Notes: a model not told the origin generated them from the letters alone. A stretch of DNA of 64,000 nucleotides from Paenibacillus sp. An7 (GCF_009870785.1 NZ_WTWX01000014.1:1-64000); one strand, 5' to 3'. Counted from the first letter of the stretch, positions 43,352 through 52,341 are shown. Program-made: numbers and translations.

Positions 43352-45727
43352 ATGATAAAACAAAGATTGGCAAAAGTAATGGCAGCGTTTATGGCTCTCG
43401 TTCTCGTCATGACGACAACAGGGCTTGTTTCCGTAAACGTGGTGTCCGCTGCAGATGCGAAGATCAGCAAACTAGTTTTGTCCACAGATTCACTAAGTTT
43501 GGAGATCGGGGATAGCAGTACACTGACAGCAACAGCCGTCTATAGTGATGGTAAATCTAATAATGTAACCATTAGCACAAACTGGACTAGTAATGATAGT
43601 TCGGTAGCTTCCGTATATAACGGAACAATTACAGCGAAAGGCGAAGGTACGGCAACAATTGTCGCTGCATTTGATGGCGAGTCACAGGCTGTGAATGTAA
43701 AAGTAACAAAGAAAGTAAAGGCACTAACGAAGGATAAACAAGCACTTGATCTGCGCATAGGACATGAAGCAAGTGTTGCTCTCAAAGCGATTTATACAGA
43801 TAACACAGAACAGGATGTATCCAGCATCGCCGAGTGGACTTCTTCCGACAATAAAGTAGCTACTGTAGTTAATGGTTCTGTACGTGCTTTGTCAGCGGGT
43901 ACAGCAATTGTTACAGCAAAGCTTGGCAAACAAAGTGTGACCATTGAAGTTGGCGTAGAGGTCGTAAGACGAATTGAAATGGACCATACGCAGGTATCTC
44001 TACTCTTAAAAGATGGAAAACAAAAGGACGAACAGAAAGTAATCCTGACAGCAACGTATCCAGATGGAGAGACGAAAGATGTTACAGCAGAAGCCGTCTG
44101 GTCTTCGAGTAATGAGAAAGTCGCTGATGCGTTTAAAGGGAATATTGTAGCCTACAAGGCAGGTACAGCAACCATTACAGCGGAATACGGTACGAAGACA
44201 ACCACACTTGAAGTGGATGTAGATAAGACGCGTAAGCTGGTTGCGAGCGAACAAAGCTTTTTCATGAATATAAACGAAACCAAACAAATTGATTTAACGG
44301 CTGTTTATCCTGATGATTCCAAGGATGATGTAACCACTAAAGCGGTATGGTCTTCCAGTAATATAAAGATTGCAGATGTCATTGATGGCAAGGTGTATGC
44401 GAATGCGTCTGGATCGGTGACAATTACAGCGAAATACAGCAATCAGACAGTTGAAATTCCAGTGGATGTTGAAGTTGCTCGTCATCTGGATATCGATAAG
44501 GAAGAACTCGGACTCAAAGTAGGCGGAACGCACACGTTTAAAGTGATGGCAGCCTTCGCAAACGGTGTAACAGAAGAGGTAACGAGCAAGGCAACCTGGA
44601 CATCAAGCGAGGAAAGTGTTGCTTATGTAGAGAATGGAAATCTGACGGCATATAAGTCAGGTAAGACCACGGTAAAAGCAACCTATGGCGGTAAAACGGT
44701 TGAGGCAGCAGTTAGCGTAGACATTCCGACCAAAGTAGCACTGGCAAGCAAAAAAGGGGTAGTTCCTGTAGACGGAACCCTTCAAGCGAATGTAATCGCA
44801 ACTTACACAGAGGATCGCGAGGAAATCGTAACCGATAAAGCAGAATGGAGCTCAAGCAATGAGAAGATTGCTGAGGTTACATCAGGTGGTTTAATTACTG
44901 GAATAAAGACAGGTAAAGCGACCATTACTGCAAAATATCAAGGTAAAACCCTTACCATGGCGGTAGAAGTAGGACTCGCGAGCGGCCTGCAAGCTGACGT
45001 TCCGATCGTAGCGCTGCTCTCCAAAGAAACGTATCAACTGAAGTTGACCGCATCTGATGAATACGGAAATGAGCAGGATGTAAGCAGCAATGCAACGTGG
45101 AAATCAAGCAGTGCTCGTGTTGCAGATGTGAAAAAAGGATTTATCACCGCTTACGGCAGTGGTAAGACTAATATTACAGCCGAGTACGGCGACCAAAAGG
45201 TGACGATTGCAGTAGAAGTTGACGTTATTGAGCGTATGGAAATTTCGGAGTCCTCTCTTTCTCTGAAATCAGGCGATGTCGTAGATCTAGCGCTGAATGT
45301 AATGCTCAGTGATGGTTCTACACGTGAGGTGACAAGCGCTGCAGAATGGAAAACGAATAGCTACAAAGTGGCTACGGTGAACAAAGGGAAAGTGAAAGCA
45401 GTAGATTACGGAAAAGCGAAGATTACAGCGAAATACGGCAGTAAATCAGTAAGTGTTCCCGTTGATGTAGATACACTCAAGTACTTGCAAACGGATGAAG
45501 TGAGTCTGACACTGAAAAAAGGACAAACTGTAAAGATTACAGCAGAAGCAACCTATGCGGATGGTTCTGAGGCAGACGTATCGAAGCCAGCGATGTGGAC
45601 TTCTTCGAGGATCACGGTGGCTAGCGTAAAAGACGGTACCATACGGGCAACTGGAAAAGGAAAAGCAACGATTACGGTTAGCTTTGCCGGTAAGAAATCA
45701 AAAGTGAGTCTTGTCGTTACAGAGTAA
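43352..45727 (+). CDS. Secreted protein of nine Big_2 (bacterial Ig-like) repeats
   Basis: This is a 791-residue exported protein with Sec signal (MAAFMALVLVMTTTGLVSVNVVSAAD). The rest is nine tandem repeats of about 83-86 residues, each with a W-[ST/K]-S core (TNWTSND, AEWTSSD, AVWSSSN twice, ATWTSSE, AEWSSSN, ATWKSSS, AEWKTNS, AMWTSSR) and a G-x-[AT]-x-[IV]-x-A-x-[YF] closing strand. These are Big_2 domains, which form rod-like extracellular stalks or carbohydrate-binding modules. No SLH, LPxTG or catalytic domain is present, so how it stays on the surface is unclear. GGGGGG lies 5 nt before the ATG. It stands alone between terminators. Confidence 0.92.
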   Translation: MIKQRLAKVMAAFMALVLVMTTTGLVSVNVVSAADAKISKLVLSTDSLSLEIGDSSTLTATAVYSDGKSNNVTISTNWTSNDSSVASVYNGTITAKGEGTATIVAAFDGESQAVNVKVTKKVKALTKDKQALDLRIGHEASVALKAIYTDNTEQDVSSIAEWTSSDNKVATVVNGSVRALSAGTAIVTAKLGKQSVTIEVGVEVVRRIEMDHTQVSLLLKDGKQKDEQKVILTATYPDGETKDVTAEAVWSSSNEKVADAFKGNIVAYKAGTATITAEYGTKTTTLEVDVDKTRKLVASEQSFFMNINETKQIDLTAVYPDDSKDDVTTKAVWSSSNIKIADVIDGKVYANASGSVTITAKYSNQTVEIPVDVEVARHLDIDKEELGLKVGGTHTFKVMAAFANGVTEEVTSKATWTSSEESVAYVENGNLTAYKSGKTTVKATYGGKTVEAAVSVDIPTKVALASKKGVVPVDGTLQANVIATYTEDREEIVTDKAEWSSSNEKIAEVTSGGLITGIKTGKATITAKYQGKTLTMAVEVGLASGLQADVPIVALLSKETYQLKLTASDEYGNEQDVSSNATWKSSSARVADVKKGFITAYGSGKTNITAEYGDQKVTIAVEVDVIERMEISESSLSLKSGDVVDLALNVMLSDGSTREVTSAAEWKTNSYKVATVNKGKVKAVDYGKAKITAKYGSKSVSVPVDVDTLKYLQTDEVSLTLKKGQTVKITAEATYADGSEADVSKPAMWTSSRITVASVKDGTIRATGKGKATITVSFAGKKSKVSLVVTE

Positions 45728-45753
45728 GCACCTAACAATATAAAGAGCAGAAG

Positions 45754-45790
45754 AAGGCCGCTATCCCATTAAGGGTGTAGCGGCCTTTTT
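45754..45790 (+). terminator. Terminator of the Big_2 protein gene
   Basis: AAGGCCGCTA / TAGCGGCCTT stem followed by TTTT; convergent with the transporter genes. Confidence 0.9.
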
Positions 45791-45806
45791 CTATCTTAGA
45801 TGTCAT

Positions 45807-46361
45807 TTAGACAAATGTATGAGACAAGACGATCGCTCCATAGGCAAAAGCGATGAGAATAACAAATGCGGGATGAATCTTTGTTTTCGTGAGCATAAAG
45901 AGTGCAATCGCTGAAATAAGTAAAGTCTGCCACACATTAATCATCTGTATGGATACAATTCCCATCTCCCATGTCAATAGGAGCATGAGGACAGCAATGA
46001 CAGGCTGAACAAGCAGTGTCATTCCTTTTACGACGTTGGACGTACGGTATTTATTAAGTAAGCTAAGCAGTAGAATGAGTGCAGTTGCAGAAGGAACGAC
46101 AGTAGCAATGGTAGCGATGATGAATCCAGGCCAGCTGGCTACTTGGTACCCGACAAACGCAGCAATTTTAGTTGCAATCGGACCAGGAAGAGCATTTGCT
46201 ACCGCGAGCACATCACCAAATTGTTCATTCGTCATCCAAGCGTAATGATTTACGACTTCTTCCTGCATAAGTGGAATAGAGGCAGGGCCGCCGCCGTAAC
46301 CGAGTACATTAGCTACGAAAAATCCCCAGAAAAGTTCCCACCATGTTTGTAGTTGCTCCAC
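45807..46361 (-). CDS. Short chromate-type transporter (CHR family), second half
   Basis: This 184-residue membrane protein is a single CHR domain with LGYGGGPASIPLMQEEVV and ANALPGPIATKIAAFVGYQ, and about five to six spans. Short CHR proteins occur as adjacent pairs that act together and confer chromate efflux or related anion transport. The start is GTG, with AAAGGGGTG upstream overlapping the end of the partner gene; the gap between them is 3 bp, so they are coupled. Confidence 0.9.
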   Translation of the reverse strand: MEQLQTWWELFWGFFVANVLGYGGGPASIPLMQEEVVNHYAWMTNEQFGDVLAVANALPGPIATKIAAFVGYQVASWPGFIIATIATVVPSATALILLLSLLNKYRTSNVVKGMTLLVQPVIAVLMLLLTWEMGIVSIQMINVWQTLLISAIALFMLTKTKIHPAFVILIAFAYGAIVLSHTFV

Positions 46362-46364
46362 GGC

Positions 46365-46952
46365 TTATGACACCCCTTTATTGCTTTGTTTGTCCCGTTT
46401 GTAGCGCTGCACGAGGTTTAGATGGAACATGCCATAACCAAGGAAGAGCATCACCACAATTCCTGGGTGGATTTGCAGCAACTGAAGCAGGATAAAGGCA
46501 AGAATTCCAAATAAGACAGCAAATCCTTTTCCAAGACCTTTCCAGGCCTTTAGGGCAAATTCATAGGCCATAATACCAAGCATGACAACGATGACAGGTC
46601 TTACCGCCGCGATCATTCCTGCAATATATTTGGAGTCTTTTAAGGTGTACATCACCCCGAGCAGAGCAACAATGGCAATGCTCGATGGCAAGATATGAGC
46701 AAGCACCGAGACAATGGCACCGGAGACTCCTTTTTGCTTATAACCAAGATACGCTGCCATTTTCGTTGCAATCGGACCAGGAAGGGCGTTGGCGAGTGCG
46801 AGGGTTTCTCCAAATTCTTCATCTTCCATCCACTTATAGCGGATCACTGCTTCATAGCGGATGAGGGGAATAACAGAGGGTCCGCCCCCATATCCCAAAA
46901 TACCGGTTCTCACCATCCCAATGGCCAGTTCTTTGTAAGGCTGTAGGTTCAT
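46365..46952 (-). CDS. Short chromate-type transporter (CHR family), first half
   Basis: This 195-residue membrane protein has the same CHR signatures as its partner (LGYGGGPSVIPLIRYEAV, ANALPGPIATKMAAYLGYK). AGGAGGAG lies 9 nt before the ATG. It is downstream of an Lrp-type regulator gene by 15 bp, which suggests one operon regulator-CHR-CHR. Chromate is the best-studied substrate; the natural one may be another oxyanion. Confidence 0.9.
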   Translation of the reverse strand: MNLQPYKELAIGMVRTGILGYGGGPSVIPLIRYEAVIRYKWMEDEEFGETLALANALPGPIATKMAAYLGYKQKGVSGAIVSVLAHILPSSIAIVALLGVMYTLKDSKYIAGMIAAVRPVIVVMLGIMAYEFALKAWKGLGKGFAVLFGILAFILLQLLQIHPGIVVMLFLGYGMFHLNLVQRYKRDKQSNKGVS

Positions 46953-46967
46953 TATTGATGTCTCCTC

Positions 46968-47468
46968 CTATAAGCGCATGCCCATACGGCTCTTGTAGCG
47001 TTTAAGCAGCAGCTGGGATTCTACTTTTACAATCCCGGGCATTTTATATACTTTCTCTAGTAGAAAATGTTCCATCTCTTCAATATCTGCAAAAATACCG
47101 TGCATATGTAACGTGCTCGGGCCTGTCATGTGATACAGGCTGGTAACCGCCGGCTCTTGATCAAGCTTCTCTGCCACTTCATCCAAATACTGCGGCTCAA
47201 TATCTACATTAAAAAAGGCGGATACAGATAAGCCCACTTTCACCGGATTAATCACAACCGTAAAGCGTTCGATGACTTCCTTCTCGGACAATGCGTTAAT
47301 TCGTGCCTGTACGGCAACGCGGGATAAGCCGATTTGCTGACCAAGCTCTGTATAGGATATACGGCTGTTCTGATGCAGGGCTGCTAGTATTTTGCGATCA
47401 ATCTCATCGAGGTTATGCATGCGGGGGATCTCAGGTGAGAAAACCTGATCTATCCGATCTTCACTCAT
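46968..47468 (-). CDS. Lrp/AsnC-family transcriptional regulator of the CHR operon
   Basis: This 166-residue regulator has an N-terminal helix-turn-helix ([47 protein letters not shown]), then the RAM ligand domain ([34 protein letters not shown]). Three ATG codons compete; 47468 is chosen because GGTGG is 7 nt upstream. As first gene of the CHR operon it probably regulates it and itself. Lrp-type control of CHR pairs is a common Bacillota arrangement by context, but the inducer is unknown. Confidence 0.9.
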   Translation of the reverse strand: MSEDRIDQVFSPEIPRMHNLDEIDRKILAALHQNSRISYTELGQQIGLSRVAVQARINALSEKEVIERFTVVINPVKVGLSVSAFFNVDIEPQYLDEVAEKLDQEPAVTSLYHMTGPSTLHMHGIFADIEEMEHFLLEKVYKMPGIVKVESQLLLKRYKSRMGMRL

Positions 47469-47792
47469 CATTAGACCACCTTTCATTATTTCGAAACAAA
47501 CTTTACGTAATTTATATATCTATATTTATAACTTTTCGTAAGATGAGTCAATCATTTCAGACCGATTTGTCTATTTATATAATATATTTCTTTCTATTTG
47601 TATAGTTAAACATCTGTGAAGCAAATCAGCCCCCCGATCCAATGGACCGAAGAGCTAGAGTTTTGGAGTGCAGAGATTTGGGAATCAAATTTAAAACCCA
47701 TATTATTTCTTGAAAAATTAACATTAATATGTAATATTAGTGAGCTGAAAACTAAATATTTCCGGCAGTTAGTCCTTATAAAGGAGAAATAG
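47469..47792. other. Divergent intergenic region
   Basis: AT-rich gap between the Lrp gene (minus) and the membrane-anchored orphan (plus). It should hold both promoters. I see no hairpin, RNA or small gene that I can support. Confidence 0.35.
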
Positions 47793-48275
47793 ATGATTAG
47801 AAAAAATGTAAGATCCATTGTTTTTGTTGTTCTAGTGGGAGTAGTAGCTCTGGTATTATCGTATCATTTCTTTAATAACAGCTCTGAAGCAGAGGAGATA
47901 ATTGATAAACAAAAAGAATACATGGCTAATATACAGATTAAGCTGAATAATACTACGGAGCCATTGCACCAATTATACGGTTCGATCACTAATTTATTGG
48001 GCTTGAACGAAGGTTTAATTAGCTTGGCCAATAATGATAAATATGCGGATTATGGAAGATTCGTAAGGTCCATGTTAGAAGGGCTTGAAATCAATTTTAA
48101 CTCAATGGTTAATGATGGATTCAATACGACCGATGATCGTGAATTTCTAATGGAACAAACAAAGAAAGTTATGGATTATATGGATATTAGCTCCCTAGAT
48201 AATGTGAAAGCAAGAACAATGAAAGATCAACTGTTTAAAGAATTTGAAGAGTATTTAAATCATAGAACGGATTAA
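47793..48275 (+). CDS. Membrane-anchored protein of unknown function
   Basis: This 160-residue protein has one N-terminal span (SIVFVVLVGVVALVLSYHFF) and an extracellular mostly helical domain rich in charged residues (KQKEYMANIQIKLNN ... MLEGLEINFNSMVNDGFNTTDDREFLMEQTKKVMDYM). I do not recognise the family. AAGGAG lies 6 nt before the ATG, and a terminator follows, so it is a monocistronic real gene. Confidence 0.8.
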   Translation: MIRKNVRSIVFVVLVGVVALVLSYHFFNNSSEAEEIIDKQKEYMANIQIKLNNTTEPLHQLYGSITNLLGLNEGLISLANNDKYADYGRFVRSMLEGLEINFNSMVNDGFNTTDDREFLMEQTKKVMDYMDISSLDNVKARTMKDQLFKEFEEYLNHRTD

Positions 48276-48296
48276 TACAAATATTGTTTAAAAAAT

Positions 48297-48342
48297 AAAA
48301 AACCAATGGGTCACCTAAAATCGGTTGACTCCTTGGTTTTTT
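48297..48342. terminator. Bidirectional terminator
   Basis: AAAAAACCAATGG / CCTTGGTTTTTT with inner pairing; T runs in both directions, ending the orphan gene and the convergent kinase transcript. Confidence 0.82.
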
Positions 48343-48360
48343 ATTTTTATCGCATGGATA

Positions 48361-49476
48361 TTACTCTTTAGCAAAAATGATGGTGATGCTTGTTCCTTCT
48401 CCTGGAGTAGATGTGATGGTCAGCGTGCCGCCAACACTTCTTGCTCTTTCTTCCATACTAAAAAGGCCGACGCCAGCTTCACTGCCAGCTGCTCCAATGG
48501 TAAAGCCTTCTCCATTATCACTAATCGTGACGAGCAGTTTCGCTCCACGGTCGTCAATGGTTACCTTTGCTTCCTCTGCATCGGCATGTTTGGCAATGTT
48601 AGTCAGTGCTTCTTGAATGATCCGATAGATCGCCAGTTCCAGGTTATGGGGCAATCTGCGACGTAAGTGACACTCAAAGCAGACATCAATTCCATAATAA
48701 CCTATGAACTTCTCAATATAGGTACGGATCGCAGGAACGATACCAAGGTCGTCTAATACCGAGGGACGAAGCTGCCAGGCTAGACCTCTTACCTCCTCGA
48801 TAATCGCAGTCACCTGTTCACGCAAAGGTTGTAAGTCAGATTGATCAACCGATTCATTTGAAGTGAGCTGATCCAGCTGAATTACGAGAGAGTAGAGACT
48901 TTGCCCAATCCCGTCATGCAGTTCTCTTGAGAATCGTTTCCGTTCCTCTTCTTGAATCCGTATGACTTTGGTCATCATGGATTGTAGCTCTGCTTCAGTC
49001 TGCTTCAGTCTCGTTACTTCGTTACGAATCGCCAAATACTTTTTAGGTTTTCCTTGTTCATCCATCAGCGGCACGATCGTGGTATTTACCCAGTAGAACT
49101 TTCCATCTTTGGTTGTATTGCGAATTTCGCCTTGCCAAACCTTCCCCTCACGGATGGTCGTCCAGAGCTCCTTCATAAAAGCAACATCGTGATATCCTGA
49201 ATTGATAATGCGATGATCCTGTCCGAGCAGTTCTTCTCTTGAGTACTTGGATATTTCGCAAAATTTATCATTCACATACTGAATTTTACCCTTTGTATCT
49301 GTCATAGCGACAATCGAGGATTCATCTAGAGCAATCTTAAGATCGGTGAGCTCCTGGAGCGCACTTTTCACTTCATCCTTCACCGTATCGTTCTCGATGT
49401 GGTGCTCTACTTCATTTATGAGTTTATCAATGGAATAGTTCTGAAAAGGAGACGTAAAGCTTTGTGTATCAGTCAT
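48361..49476 (-). CDS. PAS-domain sensor histidine kinase, NarL-partner (HisKA_3) type
   Basis: This is a 371-residue cytoplasmic kinase with no membrane span. The PAS domain is at about 50-170 ([58 protein letters not shown]), followed by a coiled segment. HisKA_3 has its histidine in [25 protein letters not shown], and the HATPase has [11 protein letters not shown] and [16 protein letters not shown]. Its start overlaps the regulator's stop codon by 8 bp. The operon order GAF protein - regulator - kinase resembles staphylococcal nreABC, but this kinase lacks the NreB four-cysteine cluster and has a PAS domain instead. Confidence 0.9.
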   Translation of the reverse strand: MTDTQSFTSPFQNYSIDKLINEVEHHIENDTVKDEVKSALQELTDLKIALDESSIVAMTDTKGKIQYVNDKFCEISKYSREELLGQDHRIINSGYHDVAFMKELWTTIREGKVWQGEIRNTTKDGKFYWVNTTIVPLMDEQGKPKKYLAIRNEVTRLKQTEAELQSMMTKVIRIQEEERKRFSRELHDGIGQSLYSLVIQLDQLTSNESVDQSDLQPLREQVTAIIEEVRGLAWQLRPSVLDDLGIVPAIRTYIEKFIGYYGIDVCFECHLRRRLPHNLELAIYRIIQEALTNIAKHADAEEAKVTIDDRGAKLLVTISDNGEGFTIGAAGSEAGVGLFSMEERARSVGGTLTITSTPGEGTSITIIFAKE

Positions 49477-50122
49477 AAGTCATGAGCCCCTTCTTCATTG
49501 CAAGTTTGACGAGCTCAGGTCTGCTCTTTAGACCAAGTTTATCCATGAGATTACTCTTATGGGATTCAACCGTCTTGACGCTGATAATAAGTTGCTCTGC
49601 AATTTCCTTATTGGAATACCCTTTGGCAATCCAGGTCATAATTTCTTTTTCGCGATCAGATAGTGTTTCATAAGGACCATCGGATTCTCCCCGGCGAATC
49701 ATATCAGAGTATTCCTTCATTAACTTCTTTGTTGCACTTGGATATAAATAGGCAGTCCCATCAGCCACAGAGCGAATCGCCGCAATGAGCTCCTCATGAG
49801 GAGCACTTTTAAGTATGTAGCCGGAAGCACCTGCGTGAATCGCTCGGAACAAATATTCCTCATCATCATGCATTGTTAGAATCAATACGCCGACATGAGG
49901 CATTTTTTGTTTAAGTTCAGCGGTTGCAGTAAGTCCATCCTTGCCAGGAGGCATACTGAAATCCATGAGTACAACATCCGGGTCTAATTCTTCTGCTTTG
50001 GCTATCGCTTCGTCTCCGTCTGCTGCATCTCCAATGACTTCAATATCATTCTTTCCTTGCAGCAAAGCAGATAGTCCTGATCGTACGACAATATGGTCGT
50101 CAGCAATCACAATACGAATCAA
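49469..50122 (-). CDS. NarL/FixJ-family response regulator (NreC-like)
   Basis: This 217-residue regulator has a receiver with DD in [14 protein letters not shown] and phospho-acceptor Asp in [16 protein letters not shown], and a C-terminal LuxR helix-turn-helix ([43 protein letters not shown]). The start is a TTG at 50122: GGGAGG lies 8 nt upstream and it places the receiver at the N-terminus, whereas the open frame to 50197 adds an unrelated leader. It is translationally coupled to the kinase. Confidence 0.9.
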   Translation of the reverse strand: MIRIVIADDHIVVRSGLSALLQGKNDIEVIGDAADGDEAIAKAEELDPDVVLMDFSMPPGKDGLTATAELKQKMPHVGVLILTMHDDEEYLFRAIHAGASGYILKSAPHEELIAAIRSVADGTAYLYPSATKKLMKEYSDMIRRGESDGPYETLSDREKEIMTWIAKGYSNKEIAEQLIISVKTVESHKSNLMDKLGLKSRPELVKLAMKKGLMTYD

Positions 50123-50257
50123 ATGGTTTTCCTCCCTTTCCTTCAAGGTCCGGTGTGATGTAGTTAACATTTTACTACAGTTAGAATAGGGCTGCACCCG
50201 ATCTTTAAGAAAAAAGAGAGCTAAGCATTGGTTTTTTTACATAAATGGTTCACCATG

Positions 50258-50713
50258 TCAGATTACATTCAGTATGTTTGTCATAGAAGAGGAGAGTTGA
50301 TCGGCTTCTCGTTGTACCGCCTGGATCTCACTCGGATGAAAGGTGCGAGAGTGGTTTCTTAGACCGGTAATGAGAATCCCAACAGGGGTTTGATCCTGCA
50401 GAAGTGGAACAGAAATAATGCTGGTAAGCCGCTCTGCAAGTAAGAGGGGACAGGTATGAAACAGCAGAGATGCAGGTTCTGAATTCATATTTGAGATAAA
50501 ACTGCGGCCTGACTTAAAGACAGGGGCTGCAATACCTTCATTTGTTTTAAAAGCGAGTTTTGATGTGCGCTTACTGCGGCTTCCCATCTGAAAGATGACA
50601 TGCAGCTTTCCGTCTGTTTTGGAGAGGAGCAAGATGGCGGTGAAGTCTGCGTGTAGACTATGTTGCAGCCGCTCTACAATATACTCTTCTGCAGGGGATA
50701 AGCGTTGCATCAT
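50258..50713 (-). CDS. GAF-domain protein (NreA-like position)
   Basis: This is a cytoplasmic single-GAF protein of about 151 residues (YIVERLQHSLHADFTAILLLSKTDGKLHVIF ... SIISVPLLQDQTPVGILITGL). In staphylococci the equivalent NreA binds nitrate and tunes the NreB/NreC pair; the same role is suggested by gene order only. Several ATG codons lie in a row (50716, 50713, 50710) behind AAAGGA; 50713 has the best spacing. It is divergent from fnr across an Fnr-like box. Confidence 0.78.
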   Translation of the reverse strand: MMQRLSPAEEYIVERLQHSLHADFTAILLLSKTDGKLHVIFQMGSRSKRTSKLAFKTNEGIAAPVFKSGRSFISNMNSEPASLLFHTCPLLLAERLTSIISVPLLQDQTPVGILITGLRNHSRTFHPSEIQAVQREADQLSSSMTNILNVI

Positions 50714-50771
50714 CATCACATCCTTTGATTTTGATTTATGCAACTATGATTACTCGTTTTCGAGAAACAGG

Positions 50772-50787
50772 CTGTGAAATATGTCAC
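50772..50787. promoter_or_regulatory. Fnr/Crp-type binding site
   Basis: TGTGA-AATATG-TCACT matches the Bacillus Fnr consensus TGTGA-N6-TCACA at 9 of 10 positions. It lies between the divergent GAF-kinase operon and fnr, so Fnr may control both. Confidence 0.65.
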
Positions 50788-50909
50788 TAGTTCTTAGCTA
50801 AATTAGAAAGTTAGGGGAATTTTAGCACTTTTATCAGGTAATTCCCTGATCCTTAATATGGGGGGATTAAGTACAATAGAGATATTAGAAGAGCGAGGGG
50901 CGATTTAAG

Positions 50910-51659
50910 ATGACATTAGTATTAGCCAGAAGAGGACGTGAGGTAGAGGTGACCATGTGCGGAGGGAATGAGACTAGCCAAGGGGAAGCTGAACTGAAAA
51001 AGGGTCTCCAAGGTTTGATGCAGCTTAAATCGATCAATGTCGGGGATCGACTGTTTTATGAAGGTGACGAGGTAGAGGCGCTGTACTACATGAAGTCGGG
51101 CCGGGTGAAGCTGACAAAGACGAATGAGGACGGAAAAGAGATTATTCTTTCGTTTATGCAGGCAGATGATCTAGTAGGTGAATTTGGAGGAATCGAAGGA
51201 GAATTTCACGGATTTGAAGCAGAGGTGGTAGAAGCGGGTATGGTCGGTGTCATTATGGTTCGGAATCTGGAGGTCTACCTCAGCCAAAATGGAGAGATGG
51301 CCCTCGAATTTATCCGCTTGATGGGAACTGCACAGCGTATACTCCAGTATAAACTGCGCGACCTTTTAATGAATGGTAAAGCGGGCGCGCTCGCTTCGGT
51401 ACTCGTAAGAGCATGTAATAGTTATGGAAAAATGACACCCGAAGGAATTCTGATTACTAAAAAATTAAATCATGCAGATATAGCTGAGCTTATTGGAGCA
51501 ACGAGAGAGAATGTAACGAAGACGCTTAGCGGCTGGAAAGAGCAAGGGATCGTAGAAGTATCGCAGGGACGGATTCTTGTTCGTGAAATAAGTGAGCTGC
51601 ATCAGATTTGCGGCTGCCAGGCAGGAAATCTATGCTCGCCAAAAATTTGCCGGATGTAA
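50910..51659 (+). CDS. fnr: Fnr-type Crp-family regulator with C-terminal cysteine cluster
   Basis: This 249-residue global regulator of anaerobic metabolism has an N-terminal cyclic-nucleotide-type beta-roll at about 35-145 (INVGDRLFYEGDEVEALYYMKSGRVKLTK), a dimer helix and a C-terminal winged helix (LNHADIAELIGATRENVTKTLSGWKEQGIVEVSQGRILV). The tail ICGCQAGNLCSPKICRM gives cysteines at 234, 236, 242 and 247. C-terminal cysteines holding a 4Fe-4S cluster are the hallmark of Bacillus Fnr, unlike the N-terminal cluster of E. coli. One N-terminal Cys at 17 is extra. GAGGGGCG lies 7 nt before the ATG. It probably activates nitrate/anaerobic genes elsewhere. Confidence 0.9.
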   Translation: MTLVLARRGREVEVTMCGGNETSQGEAELKKGLQGLMQLKSINVGDRLFYEGDEVEALYYMKSGRVKLTKTNEDGKEIILSFMQADDLVGEFGGIEGEFHGFEAEVVEAGMVGVIMVRNLEVYLSQNGEMALEFIRLMGTAQRILQYKLRDLLMNGKAGALASVLVRACNSYGKMTPEGILITKKLNHADIAELIGATRENVTKTLSGWKEQGIVEVSQGRILVREISELHQICGCQAGNLCSPKICRM

Positions 51660-51681
51660 CTTAGCGAATCATAGCGCAAAT

Positions 51682-51709
51682 AAAAAAGACACCAGCTGGT
51701 GTCTTTCTC
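51682..51709. terminator. Bidirectional terminator between fnr and the small Fur-linked gene
   Basis: AAAGACACCAG/CTGGTGTCTTT is a perfect palindrome; the minus strand reads into TTTTTTATTT, the plus strand into TTTCT. A second small hairpin (AAGAGC atta GCTCTT, around 51726-51741) lies just before the stop of the minus-strand gene. Confidence 0.85.
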
Positions 51710-51757
51710 TATGTTTTATCCTAGAAAGAGCATTAGCTCTTCTACAATAGAAAAGAA

Positions 51758-51913
51758 TTATTTATTTGAGACCAGCTTACTGGAAGGATAAGTATAGGAC
51801 AACTTACGTACAATTTCTTTTTGCCATTTTTCATCGCCAATGGACACTGCCAGATTGAGAAGGTCCAAGTAATCGTCAAGTTTCAAATCCGTTTTGGTTG
51901 CCGATATGTTCAT
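51758..51913 (-). CDS. 51-residue soluble protein behind a Fur box
   Basis: This short gene runs from ATG at 51913 (AAGGACAG upstream) to TAA at 51758. The product begins MNISATKTDLKLDDYL, continues DLLNLAVSIGDEKWQKEI and ends in SSKLVSNK. It is helical, near neutral, with no membrane span. Its promoter region holds a perfect Fur box and it is followed by a terminator, so it should be made on iron starvation. I cannot place it in the FbpA/B/C families of small Fur-controlled proteins by sequence, though position and size are similar. Confidence 0.68.
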   Translation of the reverse strand: MNISATKTDLKLDDYLDLLNLAVSIGDEKWQKEIVRKLSYTYPSSKLVSNK

Positions 51914-51949
51914 TCTGTCCTTAAGTCCCCTTTATAATAAAATGTGCAG

Positions 51950-51968
51950 GTTATCTACGGTAGATAAC
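51950..51968. repeat. 9-1-9 perfect palindrome in the leader of the small gene
   Basis: GTTATCTAC-g-GTAGATAAC lies between the Fur box and the ribosome site. It could be a second operator for another Fur-superfamily or MarR-like protein, or form a hairpin in the mRNA leader. It does not match Fur, PerR or Zur consensus. Confidence 0.75.
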
Positions 51969-51977
51969 TCGCAATAA

Positions 51978-52029
51978 TGATAATCATTATCAATAATTTT
52001 ATTATGCACGGTTTCCCTTGGAAATGCAA
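51978..52029 (-). promoter_or_regulatory. Fur box and promoter of the 51-residue protein gene
   Basis: TGATAATcATTATCA (51978-51992) is a perfect match to the 7-1-7 Bacillus Fur consensus. On the minus strand -35 TTGCAT (52029-52024), 17 nt and -10 CATAAT (52006-52001) place the transcription start at the Fur box, the classic arrangement for iron-dependent repression. Confidence 0.85.
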
Positions 52030-52032
52030 ACA

Positions 52033-52341
52033 TTAATCGTTATTTTTTCTTGTTTTTTTAGGAAGAAGTAAATAAGTAATGATGAGAAAGGGAATGTAGA
52101 TTCCTAAAAAGGCAGCAGGAATAAGCAGCATTGGGTCTAGCAGTATATGATGGACCTGAGTAGTAAACGTTGTTCCGCTCGCATTGGTATGATAAACAGC
52201 AAGCAGAAGTGAAATACCCGCAAGATAAATGCAGAATAACGCGATAAAGTGCAGCAGGCGTTGCAACGGTTTATATAGTAACGAAAGTCCGCTCAGTACA
52301 AAGGGAAAAAGAATAAAGCCAGCAATCATAAGTGTGTTCAT
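52033..52341 (-). CDS. Small three-span membrane protein
   Basis: This 102-residue hydrophobic protein has about three spans (LMIAGFILFPFVLSGLSLLY, LLHFIALFCIYLAGISLLLAVY, DPMLLIPAAFLGIYIPFLIITYLLL) and a basic C-terminus KKTRKNND. No family is recognised. AAAAAGGAGG precedes the ATG by about 9 nt. It lies just downstream of the GlnH-type lipoprotein gene and upstream of the Fur-controlled small gene. Confidence 0.75.
   Translation of the reverse strand: MNTLMIAGFILFPFVLSGLSLLYKPLQRLLHFIALFCIYLAGISLLLAVYHTNASGTTFTTQVHHILLDPMLLIPAAFLGIYIPFLIITYLLLPKKTRKNND

Noticed and set aside
43352..45727. Repeated DNA that might be a CRISPR array or minisatellite
   Set aside because: The repeats are about 250 bp, diverged, and in frame with Big_2 protein domains.
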